The translations under genes and the position numbers were made by a program. Source: Perkinsus olseni (lineage: Eukaryota > Perkinsozoa > Perkinsida). Taken from it: a stretch of DNA of 36,198 nucleotides. Positions 7,770-18,800 of this stretch are shown in pieces. How positions within the stretch are numbered: position 1 is the stretch's first letter; each line of letters begins with the position of its first letter. The stretch lies in assembly GCA_013115125.1 (NCBI GenBank), contig JABANN010000351.1, positions 1-36,198 on the forward strand. Reading direction: 5' to 3'. The notes under the pieces are model-generated. The model was not told the DNA's origin. It made no database searches and saw only the letters and a list, made by a program, of their open reading frames with translations.

Positions 7770-9953
7770 TTAGAGGCCTTTATTGTACTGTAGATCGCCG
7801 TGGCCCCGCAGCTCAGGCTCGAGTGAATTCTCCGGTATCACGCCGGTTTGTGGGAAGGCCGCGATGCTTGCTGGGAGGCCCAATCCGAATGAGAGTAGAA
7901 GAACCTGCACGAGTGGTAACGTATGGTCACTGACCATTGGTCAGTGCAATCCGCCAGGCCGTTGCGCCTGGACGATAAGTCCTTCAATACGCATAGCTGT
8001 AGAAAAAACTGAACTCATGACCGCGCGCAGCGAACTCCTGGCGACGCCGGAAAGTTGGAAGATCGAAATTCGACAGAGTTCGAGAGAATGCGATGGTCTC
8101 ACCGTGGTGGATATTGGCAGGGCCAGACTAGGGTAGGCCAGGCAGAGTCTCTGTACCGGAGGCAGCGTCATAAACGCTGGAGACACCCCAAAAACGGGGA
8201 ACTGCAGCAGTACTCGGGATGCCACTACCTGATGATGGGGAGAAAAACTCCGAAGGTGGAATATTTTCCCCAGAGACGTACCTCCTTCAGAGCTTTCTTA
8301 GCAGCCGCCTTGCTAGTGCCGATCTCTTCATTGGTGCCCTTCTTGAAGACTGTAATGCCGGTGTCCAGCTCCGAATGGCGCATGATAAAACAATTGGCGG
8401 ATGATGCCACCTGCGCAACCAGCCCAAATATACGACCATGTTAGAGAGCCTCACTTACCATCGAGGCAGGCAGGCCTACCCACCGCAAGACAACTGTTGC
8501 CTTCGCGGGAGGCAAACGCTTCTTCACAACCTGAACGAAAGATGGTAGGTTCCAGCGAGTCGATAATAATAAGGACCAGGGGACGGGAAAGCATCATACG
8601 TCTTATCAGAGTTAATAAAGACACAGGGGGTTGCCTTACCGTTGATAGACCATAGGCGATGGCTATAGCGCTGGTGACGGCTCCCATGTAGCTCCACGTC
8701 AGAGTTTCATCATCGACAGGAGAAGAAGCGTTTCTGTTGAAGTAGTTAACAAAGGCATTCTGAGATTGGTTAACCCAGTGCCTGAGAAGTACTCGGGTTC
8801 AATCCCGGCATGATGCATTTTCACGACCGACCAAAAAACGATGGCTGGCGTTGACTTGGCCATGACAGCGCCAACACAAACAGGCCCGTTAAAGGGGACG
8901 TAGCCGCTCATCCGAAACGGCTGGGGGATGAGGTCACCTGTGTCGGGATGGATCTGAAGACGGATGGTCATAACAGTGGACGTCCTCAGTGAACCAAGGG
9001 CGAAATTCAGACTCGATTTTGAAGCCACAATTCACGTGTAAGGAGCGATACAAGAATCGAGTCTGAGTTTTACTTAGTTCATTTAACGGGGCTGGTAGCG
9101 AACGTTGGACCAGCGAACGAAATCAACAGCAGATTTGCCGCCGCCGCCGCCCTTAACAAGATCCGATCGAACATATGTGCTACTCGAACATTTGCAATCT
9201 GTCCGGGAAAGATATCTTCCAACTACTCGCGTAATCCGTAGTTCGACCTAAGATTCTCCCACAAGTCCATCGAGCATTTCGTGAGGACCTTTTAAACACT
9301 ACCGCAGATTCCTTCAACTTTCGTGCCTTCCACAGCTCCTCATCGCTCAGCTTGCTCTTCCCATTATAATAATCATGCAGGGCGTTACGGGCCTCGTATA
9401 TCTCCTTCGTACTGAGCGGGAAGACGACGAGTTTACTGTACGGATATCAACTGCTTTCGACCACTCCCTCCTTTCGGCCGATCGACACTCTATTCAAGCA
9501 CGACAGTAGCAAATGGGTAGAACGCAAGTACAAGTGGGAGTTGATCTCTCCCGGAGTAGTTTCGCTTCATCATTTTTTTCACACCAAATAAGTATGAAAT
9601 TGCTTTTGGGTACCACTATTTCGGCCCAGCCGAATCGCCTCCCTTCAATTTGATGTGGAAATGCAGTAATAGTGAATAGCGTTAGTAGTAGCGCTCCAGT
9701 AGTAGTGAACCACTGTGGTACAACCACGACGTCCTTCCGCGCCATACGCGATTAGCGCACCCAACGAGAAAAGATTTCCTGAAGTTTCCCTTGGCCATCA
9801 CCCCCTTCTATATCACCTGTGCAGCAGCGTGGTCGGGTCGCATTGGTCGAGCATCCTCCTGAATCGGCCCCAGTACGTCGACTGGTCATACCGGTCCCCG
9901 GTGAGAGAAAACGGCGGAGTAGATGGCTCAGCCGCGACGCTCGATGATGGCAT
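7770..9953 (-). CDS. Sideroflexin, complete eight-exon gene
   Basis: Rebuilt from eight phase-consistent exons: 9953-9817, 9435-9303, 8953-8825, 8759-8640, 8530-8459, 8410-8282, 8228-8103, 7904-7770 (981 nt, 326 residues; the family is usually about 320). Every exon matches sideroflexin in order: RYDQSTYWGRF and DPTTLL (exon 1), KLSDEELWKAR (2), HPDTG...RMSGYVPFN...TPAIVFW (3), NAFVNYFNRNA (4), ANCFIMRHSELDTGI (6), VVASRVLLQFP (7), and the C-terminus PASIAAFPQ...YNKGL (8). Family members are mitochondrial inner-membrane carriers; animal SFXN1 moves serine for one-carbon metabolism. All introns are GT-AG (48-381 nt). Intron 2 carries a CSC1-derived fragment and intron 3 a tRNA T-arm-like sequence. 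The exon 3 donor could be three bases further upstream. The ATG at 9953 is the likely start. Confidence 0.88.
8793..8809 (+). repeat. tRNA T-arm/B-box-like sequence inside sideroflexin intron 3
   Basis: CTCGGGTTCAATCCCGGCA on the plus strand resembles a tRNA T-arm with one loop base missing. It lies antisense within the 65-nt intron at 8760-8824. No partner A box in correct geometry is seen. Confidence 0.5.
9188..9260 (-). pseudogene. Fragment of a CSC1-type gene in sideroflexin intron 2
   Basis: About 73 bases match 11882-11954 of the CSC1 gene, with roughly four in five bases identical. Read on the minus strand it gives ENLRSNYGLRE, a stop, then LEDIFPGQIANVRVA, against ENLRSNHRLRG-YFEDITPGQVADVRVA in the intact gene. 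It sits entirely within the 349-nt intron 8954-9302, same strand as the host gene. It is a partial, non-functional duplication of the neighbour's cytosolic-loop segment. Confidence 0.75.
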
Positions 9954-10004
9954 GAAAAAACGAACTGCCGCCGCTCTTCCAGATTCCCCGTCCACGTCGA
10001 GATC

Positions 10005-10021
10005 CCGGGTTCAATTCCCGG
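10005..10021 (+). repeat. Perfect tRNA T-arm-like sequence
   Basis: CCGGG-TTCAATT-CCCGG: a five-pair stem with the seven-base loop of a tRNA T-arm. It lies just upstream of the sideroflexin start. No complete cloverleaf can be drawn around it. Confidence 0.5.
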
Positions 10022-10137
10022 TTAGGACAAACACAGCAACTCCTACTAACAGATGAAACAGATACACTCTAGTAACCACGCACAGAACTACACGAACGAT
10101 CGAGCACATGAAAATAAGTAGAGAGAGACAATAAGAA

Positions 10138-12543
10138 TTATAACTTCCCATCACTTTCGTTTATAGTCGCAGATTCGGTAGTAGTCGGCTCAGTCGGGCT
10201 GTCAGCCTTCCCCTTTGCCGCAGCATCCCTAGGCGTACCAACGGACTCGAGATCGTCGTCGTCTCTTTCAGGGAGTTCCCGAATACTATCAGCGACTTCA
10301 GGTTGAGCTATCCTCTGGCGCATAGCGATAGGGTTGTAACAACCATCCCAAACCTCAGCGTTGAAGCCCTTGGCGAGCCGCTGCCGATCGATCTCGACGC
10401 AGGTCTTAGCCGGAAGAAAAGACGCCGCTATGAAGTGGCGCTGCTCCAGGTAGATCCAAAACAGTATGGTCCCAATGAAGAGCGGCAGCATCAGTGGTGA
10501 CACGACCGGACCTTCCTTAATAGCCAAAACCGTCATGACAGTGAACTGGGCTATGACCGCGCAGGCTATGATGAAGCGGATGGCCCTCGACCAGAGCTGG
10601 CCCCCAGTGTCATTCGACGGGTCGTAGACCGAGGCGTACTCAATCTTGTAGACTAGCGCGTAGGTCGTGAAGGCAAACGCCATCACGAAGCTGGTGATGG
10701 GTGACATCACCGAGTAAACGAAGAGAATCATAAAGAACAGCATAACGGTAGATACCAATTTGGGCTGCTCTAGATCGACTGGGGAACTCAATGGCTTCAA
10801 CCCTAGCCAAGGGCGACTACGCTCCTTCTCAGAGAGGTTGGGACCGAGCCACTTCCTCAACAGAGCTGTCACTGCGGGGACTAGTCTGATGAGCTCCAGA
10901 CCGAGGTCGAGGCCGATCTGGACGAAGACAAAGGATATGAAGTAGTTGGCCTGCTGCGGCAGGTTGGTGGCGAGGATGGTCTGCAACGTCTCCAGAGGCT
11001 CCTCGGTGAGGTCCTTCAGACTCGCCATCAGACTGCTGGCGATGGCACTCACAAAGAAGGTCTGTATTATAAAGAACAGAGCAAGCTTACCGAAGAGGGA
11101 GGCATTCAGAGTCGCCAGGGAGATGTGGCCCTCCCATTTCGAGAAGAGCATCAGGAACACCGGCAGCAAAGCGTTCAAGATCGACAGGGCAATTGGTGAC
11201 ACCTGCTGCAGTAGAATGTCCATCGCGGGCCAGGCCTCTACGGCATCTTCGAGGAAGGGAAGCTCTTCCTTGAGAAAGGATACGTTGGAAATAGACGCTA
11301 CGAATGCAACGGGAATAGTCCAGAAAATACACAGAGCGATGGTGGCGGCCAAGGAGACCAGTAGACCGATTTGCTGATGGAGATGTGGCATACCAACATT
11401 CGACCAATACACGTCGTCCGGTAAGGGTGTAGGCTCCGTACAGAGCCTGAAGGGTTCACAATGCAGGAGCATCTGCAGGGCTATCATAGTGGACTGAAGA
11501 GTCCTGAACGTTATGAAGCCAGCAGAGCGCACTCGGAAGGTTTTCGATGACGTTATCTTGCTCAACGGGATCAGCGGCACCAGGCGTGTCACATCAGCCA
11601 TCTCGAAGCCCTTGTGAACTTTCTCCTCTTCGTCAGACGCCGCCTCCTCCTGAAAGGCCTTGGCGTCATCAATCGTTTTTGATATATACCGGTTAAGGGA
11701 GGCCAACTGGGCCTCTAGCATAGTGATAGTGTCGAGTTTATTTTTCGAGCACATCGGTTTCCGCGTCTGCTGTCGGACACCTTTTAGCTCAAGCAGATTA
11801 TAAGCATGCTCCAGATTAGGTATCAAAGATTCTCTCTCGTCGACTTCCTTCTCCAACTCATCGACGTCTAATGCCACCCGGACATCTGCAACCTGTCCGG
11901 GGGTGATATCTTCGAAATACCCGCGTAATCTATGGTTCGACCTAAGATTCTCCGGAATGCACCGCACGAAGACAGTGTAATTCGCAACGGTGTCTCTGGC
12001 CATGAACTCATGCCTTTTACGAAGATACCAGGAAAATTCACGATAGACCAAAAATAAGGTCCAGGAAAATATTACATAGGAAGCGACCAGGGTGGCCCAC
12101 ATAGCCTTACTACCATTTGGAAGATGCCCCAAACTGTGCTGATCGAGGGCGTCATCAGCGCCCTCCCCTTGATACTTATATATTGGTAGTAGATAGATAG
12201 CGTTGAAGCAGCCTACCAGGGCCACCTTCGTACCCAGTCGGAGTAGACGTATGAAAGCGACAGCATCGAGACCGGCATCAGCGAACAGCTCTTCGTCTGT
12301 GATCTTGATGGCTCCCGGTATCCAGCTCCCAAAGGTTGCAAACGCTCTCGATGAGAGTTGGCACTGCAGCTCCTCTATATACTTACGGGGTTGATAGAGT
12401 CTAGGTAGACGTGGACGAAGGATGGTGTAGAGTATGACCAAGGCAGTGAAGATACCGATGTAGATGGCGAAGGACAGGAGGACGGCCTCGCCGCCCACCT
12501 CTTCGGGACCGGGGGTAGGGGTTGGTGACGGGGTGTCTGACAT
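10138..12543 (-). CDS. CSC1/OSCA/TMEM63-type osmosensitive channel protein
   Basis: Single-exon gene, 801 residues from the ATG at 12543; an upstream ATG-less extension of 15 codons is not used. Family layout is complete: a first helix (AVLLSFAIYIGIFTALVILY, about residues 20-40), two more N-terminal helices (about 105-180), a cytosolic domain with NYTVFVRCIPENLRSN (about 198-213) and a charged coiled stretch, the reentry signature RSAGFITF...DVYWSNVGM, then a seven- to eight-helix block (about 385-700) including FWTIPVAFVASISN, and an acidic Ser/Thr-rich tail. Homologues are hyperosmolality- or stretch-gated cation channels of the plasma membrane or lysosome. No intron is needed, unlike most genes in this window. 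A piece of this gene recurs in the sideroflexin intron nearby. Confidence 0.92.
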   Translation of the reverse strand: MSDTPSPTPTPGPEEVGGEAVLLSFAIYIGIFTALVILYTILRPRLPRLYQPRKYIEELQCQLSSRAFATFGSWIPGAIKITDEELFADAGLDAVAFIRLLRLGTKVALVGCFNAIYLLPIYKYQGEGADDALDQHSLGHLPNGSKAMWATLVASYVIFSWTLFLVYREFSWYLRKRHEFMARDTVANYTVFVRCIPENLRSNHRLRGYFEDITPGQVADVRVALDVDELEKEVDERESLIPNLEHAYNLLELKGVRQQTRKPMCSKNKLDTITMLEAQLASLNRYISKTIDDAKAFQEEAASDEEEKVHKGFEMADVTRLVPLIPLSKITSSKTFRVRSAGFITFRTLQSTMIALQMLLHCEPFRLCTEPTPLPDDVYWSNVGMPHLHQQIGLLVSLAATIALCIFWTIPVAFVASISNVSFLKEELPFLEDAVEAWPAMDILLQQVSPIALSILNALLPVFLMLFSKWEGHISLATLNASLFGKLALFFIIQTFFVSAIASSLMASLKDLTEEPLETLQTILATNLPQQANYFISFVFVQIGLDLGLELIRLVPAVTALLRKWLGPNLSEKERSRPWLGLKPLSSPVDLEQPKLVSTVMLFFMILFVYSVMSPITSFVMAFAFTTYALVYKIEYASVYDPSNDTGGQLWSRAIRFIIACAVIAQFTVMTVLAIKEGPVVSPLMLPLFIGTILFWIYLEQRHFIAASFLPAKTCVEIDRQRLAKGFNAEVWDGCYNPIAMRQRIAQPEVADSIRELPERDDDDLESVGTPRDAAAKGKADSPTEPTTTESATINESDGKL

Positions 12544-12629
12544 CCAATTACAAGAAGAAACGACAACAACAAACTGATGCTCGGTCAATTTATGCTACAA
12601 CTGCGACTGTAACCTCTTCGACGAGAGAG

Positions 12630-12945
12630 AAGCTCGACGGAATGTGAACACGACTGCTCCCTGTGCTGGGGGTAGTTGAGCAGCCCAGGTCGGCTAGGGC
12701 AAACGAAAAGTTTCACCAGATCAACAAGAGTACCGCGGCACCCTGGGGAGCGCAAGAGAGCGTGAATAGGTGTACGAGTATCCCAGTCTAAGACATGAGC
12801 GAGAGTCAAGGGACCCTAAGGTAGGCATGTTTCGGTGCCCTTAAGACGAGTGGGCATCCACAGTCGATTAGACTGTCGATTACTTCAACCTCTTCAATAC
12901 GGAGCCACAAAGCAGTCCTGTGGTCAGAAGGCTGTCTAGGGCCGT
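12630..12945 (-). CDS. Ankyrin-repeat-like exons, incomplete
   Basis: Two minus-strand pieces read like ankyrin repeats. The upstream piece (about 12945-12812) gives TALWLRIEEVEVIDSLIDCG and follows a good CCACAG acceptor. The downstream piece (about 12800-12660) gives LDWDTRTPIHALLRSPGCRG then LVDLVKLF, matching the TPLHxA...VxLLL pattern. They lie in different frames with only a very short possible intron between, so this may be a broken gene or an unresolved splice. It ends about 90 bases before the CSC1 gene. Partner and role unknown. Confidence 0.45.
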
Positions 12946-13011
12946 TTCTAGAACATCTTACCTGGAGCTCGACCTTCGTTACGAGAAAAAGCGAAGCTCG
13001 CCACAAATCTC

Positions 13012-13028
13012 CCGGGTTCGAACCCCGG
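13012..13028 (+). repeat. Perfect tRNA T-arm followed by a T run
   Basis: CCGGG-TTCGAAC-CCCGG forms a perfect tRNA T-arm, and TTTTT follows at 13036-13040, as in a Pol III terminator. A TGGTCAGAAGG about 90 bases upstream (12919-12929) resembles an A box, and its flank CCTGTG can pair with CACAGG after the T-arm. The spacing is too long for an intact tRNA, so this looks like a tRNA-derived relic. Confidence 0.5.
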
Positions 13029-13240
13029 CACAGGCTTTTTCCGTATTTTTCGGGGAACGCCCCGCTCACTTGGGTCGGGTTGCAAGGACAATCAGAATGA
13101 AAGTTACGTAACGTAACGGCCAGAGCATCACAGGCAAGAGTCGTTGGAAACGACTGCAGTAGCACCGCTAGCAGGGCTAGCTGGCCGCATCACAGGTACC
13201 TGCACAGCACTGCAATGCGCAGGAATCGAACTTCGATTCT

Positions 13241-13375
13241 TGGGGCTTTATTAAATTGCTCTGGGGTTTATTAAATTGCTCTGGCCTTTATTAAATTGCT
13301 CTGGCCTTTATTAAATTGCTCTGGCCTTTATTAAATTGCTCTGGCCTTTATTTAATTGCTCTGGGGTTTATTATG
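13241..13375 (+). repeat. 20-nt minisatellite, nearly seven units
   Basis: Units of CTGGCCTTTATTAAATTGCT start at 13241, 13261, 13281, 13301, 13321, 13341 and 13361. The first two and the last carry GGGG in place of GGCC, so the edge units differ from the core. The array lies in the gap upstream of the ankyrin-like exons. Confidence 0.95.
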
Positions 13376-13380
13376 GCTTA

Positions 13381-14112
13381 ATAAGCCAGGCTTATGGTTA
13401 TTATTTTGGCTGGAAATGGTGTAGATTGTAATCCCTTCGCTACCCATAAACTTGTTTCGAAATCGGATGGCAGACCTTTAGGAACCCAACACTCTCCATT
13501 ACAGAGGGTTGCAGACTGCAACCGTGGCGAGCAAAGAACCTTCACCAAAGATGAGATCGATTCAATCTTCACCGGAGTTAACGAACACAAAGGAAGCCGA
13601 GCTCACACAGGCCGGAGCCCCCTCGGAGACGGGTGTAGGTCTGGGTCACACCTATGCCAAACCGTCTGACAAGGCAGCCTCCCTGACACATAGCTGTCCT
13701 TCGCTCGCCGCGTGATGAAGTAACAGACAATTACAGAGTATTGCCACAGAAGAAGATTCTCCAGCGTCGAACGTGAAAAGTAACTGTACGGTGAAAGAGA
13801 TCCTCACCGGTGCTCACGCCCTCGAGATCAACATACCCGAGTTGCGAATCGGTCGAAAACATGAATACGATTAACCCACTTCGTGGCACCGCGACGCAAG
13901 TACGTGAGTTCAACACAAGAGCACAGACGGCTATACACAACATCACCTTCATCATCCTTCATGTCATCGATCTTCACTCAACAACGATCAATTATCGACG
14001 AACAATAACTTTGTTTAATTACTAAACTTCGGAGACGACTACTACACAGGACGGGATTCGCGGCCTGCAAAACGCAAGCTTGGAGTCTTCGAAGCCTCAA
14101 GCCCTCCGTTGG
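13381..14112. other. Gap with possible plus-strand exons
   Basis: No recognised gene. Two plus-strand stretches read smoothly: 13394-13669 (hydrophilic, TFTKDEIDSIFTGVNE) and about 13752-13874 (DSPASNVKSNCTVKEIL..., ending ELRIGRKHEYD and a stop). They could belong to one small gene but no family is recognised and the joining intron is not clear. Confidence 0.35.
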
Positions 14113-15321
14113 CTATGATGTTCTGGTGCCCAAATCCTGAGCCTCCTCGACTAGGAAGTCGAACTTGTCGCACAATTGAGAGAAAGTTAAGGTCGGACCA
14201 GTGTTGTCTACTTCCTTCAAACTCTTGATAACGCCCGAACAAACTCCCTTAATCGCACTTTTGTCTCTACCCTGCAGCTGCTTCGCCCGGACTGCTATCT
14301 TACTGGAAGTTGCCGCCCTACCAGCAGCGGAATACAGTTTTCTCTGTTCTTCGAGCAACACCGAAGCATCGGTCAGCAGCAGAACTGGCGATACAATATC
14401 ATTTAGGTGAGCAAGGGAATCAGAAGCAGTGATATAAAAAACTCCTGGTTGAGCATACACATCAATAGAAACCACCGTATCATCTATGTAACTGAAAGAG
14501 CACAGCCATGACGACGATCATAATAACCAAATACCCACGCTATTTTGAAGGCAGACAGTTCTCCCTTTTTCGGGCAGTTGAGTCGCTGTAGGCGCGCGTT
14601 GGTCTCGTTGACGGTGAAATACAGTGACGCGTAGTCTTCCGACTCTGACTTTCGATTGCTGTAGATACAGTAAGTGAAGTTCTTGGCGGTATTGAAAAAG
14701 GACCAATCTTGATACGGTGGGAAATCCTGAGTAACGAAAAAGGAGTAATGAACTATTCTCCGGAAAAATATATTCAAGAGTCTCGGAGCGGAAGAGAGAG
14801 GTTAGCGACTGGCCAAGTACAGCTCCTACAATGGGGGTCAGCCATCGAGGCTCTCCATCCCCTGGGATGGTCTCGCCCCTCTGTCTGTGGAGCTTGCTTG
14901 CGTCGCTTCCCACTGTCTGCTTCGCGAGCTAGCTAGATCGTAGACGGGGTTTTGTATCCGACAGACACATTCGTAACATAAAAAGTGAGCACCGGCGACC
15001 GTTACTCACAGCGTAAATCGATTCGTCAATCGCGAGGACAAGGCATTAACCGAAAAAAAAAATTGGTTCGCGGCCAAGTGAAATGCTAACCCTACTGTGC
15101 CAGGTCCGCTTTGCGGACAGTGTTGAAAACCAATGGCAGGCAGCGATACGGTGATGATGACGGGCATCTCCTATTCTGAACGTTCTTACATCCGCGAGGG
15201 TGCCGCCAGCAGCAGCAGCAGCTGTCCTGATAGCATTTCCCCGGTGTAAGCTCGAGAGAATTGCGGCAGCCAAGGTGACGATGGAGAACGCTCTTGACGG
15301 CATTTGATTGTGCAACGGCAA
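14113..15321 (-). CDS. Unassigned protein, possibly secreted, multi-exon
   Basis: Two 3' exons are well supported: 14726-14539 (DFPPYQDWSFFNTAKN... to ELSAFKIA) and 14491-14113 (YIDDTVVSIDVYAQPGVFYI... to the stop after LGTRTS), joined across a 47-nt GT-AG intron with agreeing phase. The first is rich in Asn-linked sites (NFT, NET) and Cys; the second ends in a charged helical stretch (EEQRKLYSAAGRAATSSK...). Further upstream, a frame starting near 15321 opens with a signal-peptide-like run (AFSIVTLAAAILSSLHRGNA) at 15303 and may be exon 1. The exons between 14.73 and 15.2 kb are not resolved. No family recognised; a secreted or lumenal glycoprotein is the best guess. Confidence 0.5.
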
Positions 15322-15894
15322 ATCTGCATGAAGACATTCGTGTCACAAAACCCGAGAATGGCGGTACGAATAGCTCGACCTTGCTGCGATATTGAATTTC
15401 TTTCAGCATCATGTACTTCCGTCTTCCCTCAAACTGACTATTTCTCGACGACATCCATGACAAGGGCGACTATCTTCTCGCACAAAATCACAGGCCCGCA
15501 GATTTTCCACCCAGGGACGAGCGAAATACATTACGGGACGGGCGAGTAAAGCACCGTCGCTCGCCTTTAGTACATCTTACGGCGGTACAACATCATTTTG
15601 GTATTGCAGGTGTTAGGAATACATGAAGCGTACTAGTATTCCTGTGACGGAGATGTTCTCAACAAAAGCTTCCGAGAACAATCTCCCAGTCGAAAAAACA
15701 AACTCTAGTCTCCAGTCAAACCGACAATCCCTGACATGAGACGCGGCAGTCCGAATGCCGGAGCGGCGGAGCCATCCTCTCTGGACGTCATTTTTAAACT
15801 CAAAAGAAGCGCAAGAGAAAGTGTTTCAATAAAACTCGTTACGGCATTCTACTCGGAACTGAATTCGGATTCGCCGCTCATCACATACGGGTGT

Positions 15895-18800
15895 CTATCT
15901 GCCGTCGTGAAGAATGCCATAATACGGCAGCATCGCCACCACCACCACCACCACCACGGGTACCTTCCAAACGAGCTCAGTCACGGATGCATGAGAATCC
16001 AGTGACGACTGAGGAGCAGGCACAGTCCACTCACGAGAGGGCGTCTCATCTGTCTCCTCACTGAGATCGTCGCCGGCCTCAATCCCTTCATCGTCGGAGT
16101 CATCATCATCCGATCGCACGACCGACAGGGAGCCTTTGAGAGCCGAATAATGCAGAACCTGAACCATGGACTATTATTATTTCCGTTACGGGTGAGACTG
16201 GACTGGCTCGCCCGGCCAAGCTCCCTTTCAAGTTTAACAAAGTAACGATAGAAATAGATCCATCCCCCCGAGTTGATGATGGCGATGCTTACAGAAGCAC
16301 AGGCCCAAGCGGCGGATGATAGGCACGTGAAGAATAGTAGACAAGGTCGATAGTCTCGGGAATGATCTCGGATCACACCAGCCACATAGCTGGATATGAA
16401 AAGCATCACCCCAAGGGACACGTAAAGCATCGCCACCGCTGCTGCTTCAATAGGGGGGCCTGATGAAAGAAGAAGATGGACAAGCCAACTGAACAGAATA
16501 CTCCTAGAAGGTATGCCAACCAACGACTATCAGCGGGACTCAGCGTCCAATGAGGAATACAAATTGTCGAAGCGTTTGGCATTGGACGTAACTTTCCAGC
16601 TTATATTTTATTCACAGTTTTATCAAGCCAGTTGAAGCTCTATGTTCGTAAGCGAGTCATTGTTAATTTTCGTTAATAATCTTGTGGACCGTAGAATCAA
16701 ACACATCATATTCTTCTTCGAACTTGTCTTCAGGACCAAGGAGAGAATAAGATAGTAACAGGCCGTTATCATCTTATTCTCAGGGTGCTTTTGTTAACAA
16801 CCCCTTCTACGACTCCGGCGTTCGATCTGCGGTGACTCGGCTCCACACGCAAGGACACCGGCAGATACATTACTCCTGCAGTTTGCCGCTGAGAGAATAT
16901 CCGATGCCAAGACCCAAGCGCAAGTACCACCCAGGGCGTAACCCCACCCCGTGAGTATCATAAAACTGAGACAAGATAGAATCTGCTCGTTTCCAAGCAT
17001 CGCCACGCAAGGGCGGTAGCGTGGATTCCATCTCACCCTAGTGGACTGGCTGTGAGACGCATAGCCTGGCCGACAAGACCGATCGTGATGAAGGTGAACG
17101 CGAGAAGCAGGGTTCTTGTTTTACCTACCACAATCACGCGATCGAAGAATGGACGGTAAAAATATTGCCGAAAAACTGGCTGTCGAGTGGTAATCCGACA
17201 TACCAACCCTTCAGTTCATCGCAAGATGCTTGATCGAAACTTCGAAGTACACATAATGAGCCACACTCAGCGTGATAGCAGAGGGCGAGCGAACTCTCAC
17301 GCTTGATGCTCGTCAGCACAATAGAGAATAGCGGGGAGAGGAGGGACCAGAAGGGGCAGGTGGAGAGTATCATACCTGAGGTTCAACCGAGGTCATTCCA
17401 GCAGCAGTGAGTTCTGCGTCGTCACGGGGTGCCGGTCACGCAGACAGGTGGCCCCAACGTCTCTATCAATAGAGACCGATTCAGGAGGTTGGTCGAGGTC
17501 GAGCGTATTTTCACGCGATGGACGGTGGTTCCCTCGGCCACTCCCAGTGTCTGTCGTCCAACTCAACTCACCCGCTCGTTGCTGGGTCATACCCCAGTCC
17601 CCGACGTAGTAGTCCACCGCTATCGTCTCGAAGGGGAATATTGCCGCGTATAGCAGACCCAAAGCCAACCACAGCACCCAGTACAACGCTGGCAGTGTCT
17701 TTAACGAATACCGTTGGGTAGCGTTGAAGGTGCTGAGTTCAGAGGTCGCCACATCCCGGCGTGATAGAAGTGGCCATACCAACCTAAAGTGACGATCTGC
17801 TCGATCACACTCACCCGGATACCCCGGTCCACCACGCCGTGAACATTCTCAAGAGGAGCTACCCCTCTTGGGTTGATCCCTGCGGTACCATGCGACAAAA
17901 CAACGTCAACTTCAACAAACCGTCTCGCCTACGCAATCTGCCGAACGAGCACTGGTTACCAGTGACTGGTATCATGTCTGACTAAGCATCCGGCGCCGGG
18001 CTTTGCGACCACACACACCCCTCACGCTGCCTTAAGTCTCGAAAGTGGTAGAATGATTGAAATCGAGGAAGCACCGAAGCGTTCATACGGTCCCAGCTCA
18101 CCTAGCCGTCCTCGTACCCTTGTACAGGACAGCGAAGGCGATCGCACAGACGAGGCCAACAGCCGCCAGCGCCGAGGAGAATGATATCTGAAGGGCAGCA
18201 TCGATATCCGGGGATGACAATATGCAGGGACTAATGACATGTCCACAACGAGCATGCAGGTGACGGATGCCAAATCGAATTCTCTCGGATACTTCAAAGT
18301 AGGGGTAAGCCGGAGATCCGTAGACTCAGGGCCGGAGGTCGTCTTAGTCTATCTTGGTAAACAGCGGAGTATCCCCGACGACTACGGCTACTTACTGCTT
18401 TCACAACATCACCCTGATACCAACTTAGCAGCACTGCGTTGAATGCACTACCCATCAGACCACCTGAATCTAACTTAATCGACAACCAGCGGCGCAGTCG
18501 GGATGGTGGATGGCGAGTAGAGGATCCAGAGTCATGAAGGGTAACGAATGGTCAATTGTCCAAATGCTCCTCCCGGTCTTACCCGTCCTGCAGGCTACTA
18601 TAATGAGACCATAGGCGGCCACAAGAGCACTACCCGAGAATAGACGATAGCATAGCACCGTTTGGACTGACACAAATGCGATGCGCCAGGGGGAGGTCTG
18701 CCAGTCGTGAGGTGAACGAAAGGATCATTTCCTTTTCGCGAGCGATGAATTATGTGGATTCCTGTAGTTCCAGATACGCCCGCATCGGGAAGTTTAAAGT

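Noticed and set aside
9922-10021. Candidate tRNA with A box TGGCTCAGCCG and a perfect T-arm
   Set aside because: The A-box-like word is coding sequence of sideroflexin exon 1, the spacing is too long, and the acceptor ends do not pair.
16794-17036. Minus-strand frame of 80 codons as a separate small membrane protein
   Set aside because: Its hydrophobic core is exon 16965-16874 of the MFSD1-like gene; the rest is intron.
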